From NCBI GenBank assembly GCA_937895705.1, contig CALBKM010000050.1, forward strand, positions 1 to 14,454: a DNA stretch of 14,454 nt, read 5' to 3'. Positions 7,630 to 14,187 of this stretch are shown piece by piece. A model generated the notes under the pieces. The model ran no database searches. It was not told where the DNA came from and saw only the letters and a list, made by a program, of their open reading frames with translations. A program made the position numbers and the translations under genes. Origin of the DNA: an uncultured Clostridia bacterium. GTDB lineage: Bacteria; Bacillota; Clostridia; Lachnospirales; Lachnospiraceae. The first letter of the stretch is position 1. Each line of letters opens with the position of its first letter.

Positions 7630-7715
7630 GTTCAAAAAGTCAAGAGAACGTTCGGGGAAAATGGTATATTAGGGAGAGTGTGTACTTGTTGGTCAGTAGT
7701 GAGAGGAGTAAAGGG

Positions 7716-9569
7716 ATGAAGAAGAAAGAAAGGAATCGTACCAGAGCGCTGAAAAATAACCTGTATGCGTTGAAACTGTGTTGGCAGATTGCGCCGGAGT
7801 TAGTAATACATATGGCAGTGGCACGTGTGTTGGGATATTTTGAGTGGTTGTTTTACAGCGCGTTTTTTATGCGGTATGTGATCAATGCCATGGAGACCGA
7901 GCAGGAGGTTACGTCGATTCTTGTGTTCCTTGGCGTAACGGTGGCAGTGTTTGCCTCCATGACACTATATAACCAATATCTGGAAGGCAAGGTATGGCCC
8001 ATTGCAAGCGCAAAGGTGTACAAGAAGCTGAACCTGCGCCTGTTTGAAAAGTCCACCAACGTGGAGCTTTCCTGCTTTGAAGACAGTGAATTCTATAATA
8101 AGTATACACTGGCCACAGAGGGAGCAGCGGATAAGCTGATTCAAACCATCGAGAATATCTGGGGTGTGTTGTTCGGAAGTATTGCGGCGGTGCTGGGCTT
8201 TTATCTGATGTATGATATCGATAAATGGTCGGTGCTGTTTGTTATTTTTCCTATTATCGGTAACTTTGTGTTTAATCGGAAGTTGGGGCAGATTGACTTT
8301 AACCGAAATAAGGATATGGCACCTCACAACCGCAGAACGGCCTATGTAAACCGTGTGATGTATCTGGCCGAGTATGCAAAGGAAGTGCGTCTTACCAATG
8401 TATTTTCTCTCATGCGGAGAGATTACAGAGAGGCCATTAAGGGCGTGGCCGATGTAACGAAGAAGTATTCCGCAAAGGCAGTGGTGCTCCACTGGTTCTA
8501 TGTGCAGTTTACGTTCTCTTTTATTTTTGAAGGGGTGTTGATTTACGGGGCGTACCGTACCTTGGTGAATGACAGTATGAGTCTTGCAAAGTTGGCGGTG
8601 TTAACCAGTATGATGGTGTCCTGTACCTGGATATTAATCGGATTTACGGATTATTTGGCAGCCGCCTTTAAGAACGGTTTGTTTGTGGATAACCTGCGGA
8701 ATTTCTTAGAGTATGAAGAGAAGATTCCGGAGGATTATCCGGGAGACGATCCGGGAGATACCATTGAAAGCATTGAATTTCGGAATGTATGCTTTTCCTA
8801 TAAGGATGAAGAAGTGATCAGAGATTTGTCCTTTGAGCTACGGGGTGGTAAGACCTACGCGCTGGTAGGACATAACGGCGCAGGAAAGTCCACAATCATC
8901 AAACTTTTACTGCGATTTTACGATCCGACCTCCGGTGAGATTTTCTTGAACGGAAGAAATATTAAGGAGTACGAACTGCAAAAATATCGTGCCTTGTTTG
9001 CGGGCGCTTTTCAGGATTACCAGATTTTCTCCATGTCGGTATTAGAGAATGTGCTGATGCGAAAGGCGACGCCGGAGGATGAGGCAGAAGCGGTACGCGC
9101 ATTAAAACTTGCCGGAGTTTATGAGAAGGTAGAGAATCTGCCGAAGGGTATCTATACCACTTTGACGAAAGAATTTGCGGAGGACGGTGCGGTATTATCC
9201 GGCGGTGAGTATCAGAAAATCGTGGTGGCGAGAGCCTTTGTACAAAAGCGTCCGGTAAAGATTTTTGACGAACCGTCTTCGGCGCTTGATCCGATTGCGG
9301 AGTATAAATTGTTCGAAAGCATTTTACAGGACGGACAGGACAAGACGATGCTCTTTATTTCCCATCGATTGTCTTCCGTGCAGAATGCGGACTGGGTATT
9401 TATGTTGGAAAACGGAACCATTATCGAGCAGGGCTCTCATAAGAAGCTCATGGAAAATCACGGAGCTTATGCGGATATGTACGAAAAGCAGGCGGTAAAC
9501 TATCTGGCAACGGACCGGACCTCTCTTACGGGAAGCTTCTTTGCTGCGGATAAGGAGGTGGCTGAGTAA
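7716..9569 (+). CDS. ABC exporter half-transporter, first subunit
   Basis: A 617-aa membrane-ATPase half-transporter. The N-terminal membrane domain (about 1-330) has hydrophobic segments near 28-55, 65-85, 150-165, 171-186, 258-280 and 290-318. The ATPase domain has Walker A GHNGAGKST (385-393), Q-loop AGAFQDYQIF (429-438), signature LSGGEYQK (494-501), Walker B VKIFDEPSSALDP (514-526) with catalytic Glu519, and H-loop ISHRLSS (548-554). The ATG at 7716 is preceded by AGAGGAG and 7 nt. A longer frame back to 7575 begins inside the -35 box, so it is rejected. The stop overlaps the next gene's ATG (TAATG), and AAGGAGGTG precedes it. The pairing suggests a heterodimer exporting a peptide, drug or lipid; the substrate cannot be read from sequence. 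The divergent two-component system is a plausible controller. Confidence 0.93.
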   Translation: MKKKERNRTRALKNNLYALKLCWQIAPELVIHMAVARVLGYFEWLFYSAFFMRYVINAMETEQEVTSILVFLGVTVAVFASMTLYNQYLEGKVWPIASAKVYKKLNLRLFEKSTNVELSCFEDSEFYNKYTLATEGAADKLIQTIENIWGVLFGSIAAVLGFYLMYDIDKWSVLFVIFPIIGNFVFNRKLGQIDFNRNKDMAPHNRRTAYVNRVMYLAEYAKEVRLTNVFSLMRRDYREAIKGVADVTKKYSAKAVVLHWFYVQFTFSFIFEGVLIYGAYRTLVNDSMSLAKLAVLTSMMVSCTWILIGFTDYLAAAFKNGLFVDNLRNFLEYEEKIPEDYPGDDPGDTIESIEFRNVCFSYKDEEVIRDLSFELRGGKTYALVGHNGAGKSTIIKLLLRFYDPTSGEIFLNGRNIKEYELQKYRALFAGAFQDYQIFSMSVLENVLMRKATPEDEAEAVRALKLAGVYEKVENLPKGIYTTLTKEFAEDGAVLSGGEYQKIVVARAFVQKRPVKIFDEPSSALDPIAEYKLFESILQDGQDKTMLFISHRLSSVQNADWVFMLENGTIIEQGSHKKLMENHGAYADMYEKQAVNYLATDRTSLTGSFFAADKEVAE

Positions 9570-11359
9570 TGAAAAAAGTATGCAGTAATCTCTGGTTTAT
9601 GTGGAAACTATGTTTTAAAACGGCACCGGGCTTCATGTTGTACCATTTGTATGACGGATTCCGTTTGCAGATTATGATTTTTATTGAACACACCCTTTGT
9701 ATCCAGTATGTATTAAAGTGTGCGGAGTACGGGGAACCGTTTTGGAAGGCACTTCTGGTTGTGGGAGGATTTTTGTTGCTCATGATGCTGGTGACGATTC
9801 CGGACGGATATTATCAGCATGCCATGGTGTATCGTGCAAAGCCGAAGCTTTATAAGGCACTCAAGGAGCAGATGTACGAAAAGGCAGCGGAACTTGACTT
9901 GTCCTGCTATGACAATCCGAAGTATTACAATGAGTTTGTGCTGGCTGTGTCGGAGTCGGAGGCTTCCATTGACCGTTTCCTGACTTTCTTAAACAATACG
10001 ATGCAAAGTATCACCATCTTAATCAGTACCGGTGTGTTTTTTATCTTGACGGATTCCATCGGAATTTTGTTTGTATCGGTATCCTTTGTGGCCTCCTTCT
10101 TCCTGGCGAAGAAGTTAAACAAGCTGAATTACGATGTACGTATGAAAGTAAATCCTTGGGAACGTAAACGGAACTATGCCGGTCGTGTTTTCTACCTAAA
10201 TGACTACGCCAAGGAGTTGCGTCTCAATAAGGATGTGGCAAAGATATTGAAAGAAGACTTTGAAGAGGCAAATGATGCCATCGTGTCGGAACAGAAGGCG
10301 GTGGCGAAAAAGAGAATCGGGTTGTCCTTTGCACGGTATTATTGTGCGGGAGATTTCATTACGGACGGATTGTATGTGGCATATTTGATTTTCCAGGCTG
10401 CGGTATTCCATACCATCGACTATAGTAATGCGGTGGTATTGTTTAATCAGACCGGACGCCTTCGTCGCGGTATGCGCGGTATTGCGGAAATCGGACCGGC
10501 GGCCAATGAAAACAGTCTGTACATAGAAAAAATCAGAAACTTCCTAGCTTATGAACCGGAAATGAAGCAGGGGGTAGGAGAAGAAGTTCCGGCAGGAACC
10601 GGAGCGTTGGAGCTTACGAATGTTTCCTTCCGTTATACGGAAGAGTCCGAGGAAATTTTACATGATATCAGTCTTAAGGTGGAGCCGGGAGAGCGTGTGG
10701 CGATTGTAGGCTATAACGGTGCCGGTAAGACCACATTAATCAAGCTTTTGATGCGTTTGTACGACCCGAGTGCCGGTACGGTATCCTACCACGGAAAAGA
10801 CATTAAGGAGTATGTACTTTCCGATTACAGAAATCGCGTGGGCGTGGTATTCCAGGACTTTAAGATGTACGGTGCAACTTTACTTGAGAACGTGGTACTG
10901 GAAGATGTGGGCGACGGTAAGAAGGAAGAAAATGCGGTAACCGAGGCTCTTTGCAAGAGCGGATTCGGAGACCGGATTGAAACACTGCCGAACGGTTTGG
11001 CAACCGGTTTGACCACGGAATTTGACGAAAAGGGTGTGAATCTCTCCGGCGGTGAAAGCCAGAAGGTAGCCATTGCCAGAGCATTTTACCGTCAGGCGGA
11101 TATCCTCATCATGGATGAACCGTCTTCCGCACTGGACCCGATTGCAGAGTACAATTTAAACAAGGCCATGCACGAAGCTGCGGAAGGAAAGACGGTATTT
11201 TATATTTCCCACCGTTTGTCCACCACCAGAGATGCGGACCGTATTCTGATGCTTGAGAAGGGACGGATTATCGAGGAAGGTACCCACGAGGAGTTGCTGG
11301 CGAAAAATGGGCAGTATGCCGAGATGTGGTATGCACAGGCAGGAAAGTACACGGCGTAG
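9569..11359 (+). CDS. ABC exporter half-transporter, second subunit
   Basis: A 596-aa half-transporter resembling its neighbour in layout and in several motifs (LSCYDNPKYYNEF here, LSCFEDSEFYNKY there; YAKELRLN and YAKEVRLT). The membrane domain spans about 1-330. The ATPase has Walker A GYNGAGKTT (381-389), Q-loop VGVVFQDFKMY (424-434), signature LSGGESQKVAIARAF (492-506), Walker B ILIMDEPSSALDP (512-524) with Glu517, and H-loop ISHRLST (546-552). Both ATPase domains keep the catalytic Glu and complete signatures, so neither composite site looks degenerate. AAGGAGGTG (9552-9560) lies 8 nt before the ATG at 9569, which overlaps the previous stop. The shared motifs suggest the two genes arose by duplication. 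No N-terminal peptidase domain is present, so it is not a bacteriocin-maturing PCAT type. Confidence 0.93.
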   Translation: MKKVCSNLWFMWKLCFKTAPGFMLYHLYDGFRLQIMIFIEHTLCIQYVLKCAEYGEPFWKALLVVGGFLLLMMLVTIPDGYYQHAMVYRAKPKLYKALKEQMYEKAAELDLSCYDNPKYYNEFVLAVSESEASIDRFLTFLNNTMQSITILISTGVFFILTDSIGILFVSVSFVASFFLAKKLNKLNYDVRMKVNPWERKRNYAGRVFYLNDYAKELRLNKDVAKILKEDFEEANDAIVSEQKAVAKKRIGLSFARYYCAGDFITDGLYVAYLIFQAAVFHTIDYSNAVVLFNQTGRLRRGMRGIAEIGPAANENSLYIEKIRNFLAYEPEMKQGVGEEVPAGTGALELTNVSFRYTEESEEILHDISLKVEPGERVAIVGYNGAGKTTLIKLLMRLYDPSAGTVSYHGKDIKEYVLSDYRNRVGVVFQDFKMYGATLLENVVLEDVGDGKKEENAVTEALCKSGFGDRIETLPNGLATGLTTEFDEKGVNLSGGESQKVAIARAFYRQADILIMDEPSSALDPIAEYNLNKAMHEAAEGKTVFYISHRLSTTRDADRILMLEKGRIIEEGTHEELLAKNGQYAEMWYAQAGKYTA

Positions 11360-11366
11360 GATTGTG

Positions 11367-11650
11367 CGGGTGGCCGGGGGGGTCAAGGGACGGAGATTCC
11401 CGCAAAGAAATGCATCTTCTCTCGTGTTACGGATATAAGTCTTTCTAATTACTCCGAGGATGTTAGAATAAGAGTGACGCAATCGCTCTGATGCGGCATC
11501 CATGCCTTATGGCGAGCTCGCTCAGACCTCCTGTCTGAGCGTTGCTGATGAACGAACGGAGTAATAAGAAAGTCTAATATCCTGCACAAAGTTCGAAGAT
11601 ACGTTTATCTGCGGGAAGCTCCTGTGACCTAAGAGAAGGGCGGCCACCCG
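11367..11650. repeat. 284-bp imperfect palindromic element with hairpin-rich centre
   Basis: Covers most of the 372-nt gap after the exporter operon. The outer ends are a perfect 10-bp inverted repeat, CGGGTGGCCG (11367-11376) and CGGCCACCCG (11641-11650). The inner ends are 26 nt each, GGATATAAGTCTTTCTAATT... at 11431-11456 against the complement of 11557-11582, with three mismatches. Between these, the arms remain alignable (TTCCCGCA, ATCTT and GGTCA shared) with small gaps, giving arms of about 90 and 94 nt. The 100-nt centre holds AGAGTGA/TCGCTCT, GGCAT/ATGCC, the palindrome GCGAGCTCGC and GCTCAGAC/GTCTGAGC. No frame looks coding. No convincing target-site duplication is seen. It could be a MITE-like element or a structured RNA. 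Confidence 0.7.
11520..11540. repeat. Perfect hairpin in the centre of the palindromic element
   Basis: GCTCAGAC and GTCTGAGC form a perfect 8-bp stem around a CTCCT loop. It lacks a following T-run, so it is not a standard intrinsic terminator. It is the strongest local stem downstream of the exporter operon, for which no classical terminator was found. Confidence 0.6.
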
Positions 11651-11731
11651 GATAAATGAAACGGTTGAGAAATAAGAAAAGAGTTAAGAAAGCAAGTTTG
11701 TAGCGGAGTGTCACGCTGAAAGGAGGACACG

Positions 11732-12256
11732 ATGAGAGTAAGAATAGAGACAGAACGATTGATTCTTAGAAATCTTCGACCTGGTGATGAAAAGGCAGTG
11801 TATGCCTGGGCTGGAGATCCGGATGTGGCCCGGTATATGATTTATCCGCAGTACCGTTCGGAAGCGGATGGGATAGAGTGGCTAAAGGAAAGAGAAGAGA
11901 ACACAGATGACCCGGATAATTATGACCTTGGTATTGTGTTAAAGGAAACCGGCGAGCTGATCGGAAGCGGCGGACTTGTATATCACCCGGAGGACGATAT
12001 CTGGAATATGGGATATAATATCCGAAAGGATATGTGGGGAAACGGGTATGTGGTAGAAGCAATGCAGGCTATTATGGATGAGATACGAAAGACACGGGAA
12101 ATTCGGGTGTTAGAAGCACAGTTCGCAGTAGAGAATTACAAAAGTCGACGTGTCATGGAAAAGCTGGGAATGGTATATGACAGAGATTCCTCCTTTGAGA
12201 AGTTTGATAAAAGTGCCACGTTTCAATCGAAAACATATCGGAGAGTGTTTGACTAG
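11732..12256 (+). CDS. GNAT-family N-acetyltransferase (RimJ/RimL-like)
   Basis: A 174-aa soluble acetyl-CoA-dependent acyltransferase. The beginning IETERLILRNLRPGDEKAVY (5-24) is typical of the RimJ/RimL (Acetyltransf_3) branch. The acetyl-CoA-binding motif A region is MGYNIRKDMWGNGYVVEAMQ (92-111), followed by the motif B region NYKSRRVMEKLGM. The ATG at 11732 has AAAGGAGG (11719-11726) 5 nt upstream. The substrate may be a protein N-terminus or a small amine; members of this branch cannot be assigned by sequence alone. The frame ends in TAG at 12254, but the same frame continues 19 sense codons to a TAA at 12316, with a near-duplication of the last four codons across the stop. The present end may therefore be a recent truncation. 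No clear promoter is seen in 11651-11718. Confidence 0.88.
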   Translation: MRVRIETERLILRNLRPGDEKAVYAWAGDPDVARYMIYPQYRSEADGIEWLKEREENTDDPDNYDLGIVLKETGELIGSGGLVYHPEDDIWNMGYNIRKDMWGNGYVVEAMQAIMDEIRKTREIRVLEAQFAVENYKSRRVMEKLGMVYDRDSSFEKFDKSATFQSKTYRRVFD

Positions 12257-12316
12257 GTTTTTGATAAGGAAGAATTGGAGTATCAGGGATTACAGTTAGC
12301 CGGAAAACAGGTATAA
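12257..12316 (+). pseudogene. Possible detached C-terminal tail of the GNAT gene
   Basis: After the GNAT stop the frame reads VFDKEELEYQGLQLAGKQV and then TAA. It starts by repeating the preceding VFD: GTGTTTGACTAG is followed by GTTTTTGATAAG, 9 of 12 identical. The tail has normal coding-like composition and ends just before the terminator stem. It may be a remnant of a longer protein cut off by a small duplication carrying a stop. A chance frame of 19 codons is also possible. Confidence 0.35.
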
Positions 12317-12323
12317 AGTAAGG

Positions 12324-12367
12324 ATAGTCAGGTTTGTAGAATATACGTTACAAACTTGACTATTTTT
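12324..12367 (+). terminator. Intrinsic terminator after the GNAT gene
   Basis: A 15-bp stem, ATAGTCAGGTTTGTA (12324-12338) and TACAAACTTGACTAT (12349-12363), paired throughout with one G-T wobble, loop of 10 nt, followed by TTTT (12364-12367). The right arm overlaps the -35 box of the rlmD promoter, so the two signals are interlocked. Confidence 0.8.
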
Positions 12368-12383
12368 GTCTATATGATAGAAT
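12356..12383 (+). promoter_or_regulatory. Promoter of rlmD
   Basis: TTGACT (12356-12361), a 16-nt spacer, then TAGAAT (12378-12383), preceded by TATATGA. The -35 box lies in the right arm of the GNAT terminator. The -10 box lies in the spacer of a perfect 14-bp inverted repeat. The transcript should start near 12390, giving a leader of about 40 nt. Confidence 0.7.
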
Positions 12384-12400
12384 GAAATATAGACAAAAAT
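12362..12400. promoter_or_regulatory. Perfect 14-bp inverted repeat flanking the rlmD -10 box
   Basis: ATTTTTGTCTATAT (12362-12375) and ATATAGACAAAAAT (12387-12400), exact reverse complements, separated by 11 nt that contain the TAGAAT -10 box. Only the right arm would be transcribed from this promoter, so a DNA role such as an operator is more likely than an mRNA hairpin. In readthrough RNA from the GNAT gene it would form a second stem. Confidence 0.7.
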
Positions 12401-12431
12401 TAATAAAAATGAAACAGTGAGGATAGATGTA

Positions 12432-13919
12432 ATGAAGAAGGGTATGGATTATATCGGTATTGTAGAGCGTGTGGATTTCCCCAATAAGGGCTTTGTGCGG
12501 GTGATTCCGGATTGTGAGGAGAATGCCGCGGATGCAGAGATTCATGTGACAATAAAAGGTGTCATTGAAGGGCAGAAGGTGAAGTTTCGGCTGACGAAGC
12601 TTCATGTGAGCAGTCAAAAGGGAGAGGGGCGTCTTCTGGAGGTGATTACCCCCGCACCGCAGGAGGTAGAGGCTCCTTGTGGGTTGTTCGGTACTTGCGG
12701 AGGCTGTGCGTATCAGAGTCTTCCTTACGAAGCACAGCTTGCCTTAAAGGGGGAGCAGATTCGTCGTTTGATGGATGCGGTAATTACAGAACCGTACGAG
12801 TTTATGCCGATTCGCAGAAGTCCGCAACCGTTACATTATCGTAATAAGATGGAGTTTTCCTTCGGAAACGAGTATAAGGACGGACCGCTTTCCTTGGGAC
12901 TGCACAAGAAGGGCAGCTTTTATGATGTGCTGACCACGGATGCCTGTCAGATTGTCCATGAGGATTACAACTTGATTTTACGGGAAGTGCTGGCCTGTGC
13001 CAAGGAGACCGGTCTTGCCCACTTTCATAAAATCACCCATAAAGGGTATTTCAGACATTTGGTGGTACGTCGCGGGTTAAAGACCGGCGAGATTTTGGTG
13101 AATCTGGTGACAAGCTCCGATACAGAGACCTATATCGGGGAAGAAGCAGGTACGGCTACAGGTTGTGCGGACGGAGTAGGAGAAGTCGTGCCGGCAGAGA
13201 GAAAGTCATTTGATGAAGAAGTCTTCTTAAAGAACCTGTGTGACCGATTGTTGGCTCTTCCGTTAGAAGGCAAATTTGCCGGCATCATCCATAGTAGAAA
13301 CAACAGCCTTGCGGATGTGGTAACCAGTGAAAAGACCACGATTTTGTACGGAAAAGACCATTTCTACGAGGAGCTTTTGGGATTGAAGTTCCGCATTACC
13401 CCATTCTCCTTTTTCCAGACCAATTCTCTTGGCGCAGAGGTGCTTTACAGTACTGCCCGGGAATTTATCGGGGAAGTGGACGGAAAGCTTGTATTTGACT
13501 TGTACAGCGGCACCGGCACCATCGCCCAGATGGTGGCTTCCGTGGCACGAAAGGTCATCGGTGTGGAAATCATCGAGGAGGCAGTAGAGGCAGCAAAGGA
13601 AAACGCGGCAGGCAACGGTCTTTCTAACTGTGAATTTATTGCCGGAGACGTGTTGAAGATGCTTGATACCATTGAGGAACGACCGGATATGATTATTCTG
13701 GACCCGCCGAGAGACGGCATCAACCCGAAAGCATTGGAGAAGATTATCAACTACGAGGTGGATCATCTGGTGTACATTTCCTGTAAGCCGACGAGCCTTC
13801 AACGGGATTTGGTGACATTGCAGGAGCGAGGCTACCGTGTGGTAAAAGTGTGCCCGGTGGATGAATTCCCGATGACGGCCCATACAGAGACATGTGTACT
13901 CTTGACGAAGCGAAGCTGA
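12432..13919 (+). CDS. rlmD: 23S rRNA (uracil-5-)-methyltransferase, RlmD/RumA type
   Basis: SAM-dependent enzyme of 495 aa that makes 5-methyluridine in RNA. An N-terminal TRAM-like beta domain (about 1-75) is followed by the iron-sulfur ligands Cys83-x5-Cys89-x2-Cys92 (CGLFGTCGGC) and Cys172 (TDACQIV), the RumA spacing. The methyltransferase core has the SAM loop FDLYSGTGTIAQ (355-366), ILDPPRDGI (422-430), catalytic Cys451 in YISCKPTSLQRDL, and Glu486 in TAHTETCVLL. The ATG at 12432 was chosen because GTGAGGA (12417-12423) fits a ribosome site; a GTG start at 12417 would use that site as codons. Residues 227-265 form a Gly/Ala/Glu-rich stretch that looks like a loop insertion. RlmC/RlmCD (U747) and tRNA TrmFO-type alternatives cannot be fully separated, but the four-Cys pattern excludes TrmA. 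It is transcribed alone. Confidence 0.92.
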   Translation: MKKGMDYIGIVERVDFPNKGFVRVIPDCEENAADAEIHVTIKGVIEGQKVKFRLTKLHVSSQKGEGRLLEVITPAPQEVEAPCGLFGTCGGCAYQSLPYEAQLALKGEQIRRLMDAVITEPYEFMPIRRSPQPLHYRNKMEFSFGNEYKDGPLSLGLHKKGSFYDVLTTDACQIVHEDYNLILREVLACAKETGLAHFHKITHKGYFRHLVVRRGLKTGEILVNLVTSSDTETYIGEEAGTATGCADGVGEVVPAERKSFDEEVFLKNLCDRLLALPLEGKFAGIIHSRNNSLADVVTSEKTTILYGKDHFYEELLGLKFRITPFSFFQTNSLGAEVLYSTAREFIGEVDGKLVFDLYSGTGTIAQMVASVARKVIGVEIIEEAVEAAKENAAGNGLSNCEFIAGDVLKMLDTIEERPDMIILDPPRDGINPKALEKIINYEVDHLVYISCKPTSLQRDLVTLQERGYRVVKVCPVDEFPMTAHTETCVLLTKRS

Positions 13920-13935
13920 GTTTAGAGTCACAGTC

Positions 13936-14075
13936 GTTCTGGCGAGCGAAGCGAGAGCAGAACTTCCTTGCTGCTTGCTAAGGAACGGTAGTGACGCAAG
14001 GAAGCAGATGTTCCACCCATGCGATAGCTGTCCGCGATTGGCGAGCACAAAGTGCGAAGACAGAGCGGAGACAGC
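13936..14075. repeat. Hairpin-rich intergenic repeat after rlmD
   Basis: Several stems lie in 140 nt: GTTCTG/CAGAAC (13936-13941, 13958-13963) around GCGAGCGAAGCGAG; CTTCCTTGC/GCAAGGAAG (13963-13971, 13996-14004), which competes with TTCCTT/AAGGAA (13964-13969, 13980-13985); GCTGTCCGC against GCGGAGACAGC with a 2-nt bulge (14027-14035, 14065-14075); and GCAC-AAA-GTGC (14045-14055). GTGACGCAA and TGGCGAGC also occur in the palindromic element at 11474-11517, so the two may share a repeat family. No coding frame is convincing. No T-run follows, so it is not a clear terminator for rlmD. Confidence 0.55.
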
Positions 14076-14126
14076 GGCGCTGCTTTCAAAGGTGAAGTAG
14101 TAACTGTCGAAGAATTCCTTAAGAAA

Positions 14127-14173
14127 AAGGTGTCCCTAAACTGCGATAAAAAAGTCGTAGTTTGAGACACCTT
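14127..14173 (-). terminator. Terminator of the surface-protein gene
   Basis: Outer stem AAGGTGTC (14127-14134) with GACACCTT (14166-14173), continued by AAACTGCGA with TCGTAGTTT (14138-14146, 14155-14163; one G-T pair) around an A-rich loop. On the minus strand the stem is followed by TTTCTT, and it lies 15 nt after the stop of the minus-strand gene. On the plus strand it is followed by only CCTTTAT, so it may also stop rlmD transcripts, less efficiently. Confidence 0.8.
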
Positions 14174-14187
14174 CCTTTATACAATCA

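Noticed and set aside
7575..7715. N-terminal extension of the first exporter subunit from a TTG at 7575
   Set aside because: That TTG is the -35 box of the promoter, and the ATG at 7716 has its own ribosome site.
7604..7715. Riboswitch in the exporter leader
   Set aside because: Only a short 7-bp hairpin is visible, and I recognise no known riboswitch core.
11359..11660. Target-site duplication flanking the palindromic element
   Set aside because: The flanks ATTGTG and GATAAA do not match, so insertion by a transposase is not demonstrated.
11360..11731. CRISPR array or integron attC site in the exporter-GNAT gap
   Set aside because: There are no regularly spaced direct repeats, no cas or integrase genes and no attC core sites; the structure is one large inverted repeat.
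13263..14048. A 261-codon open frame on the minus strand over the end of rlmD
   Set aside because: It is antisense to a conserved enzyme, lacks recognisable motifs and runs into the hairpin-rich repeat; it is a shadow frame.
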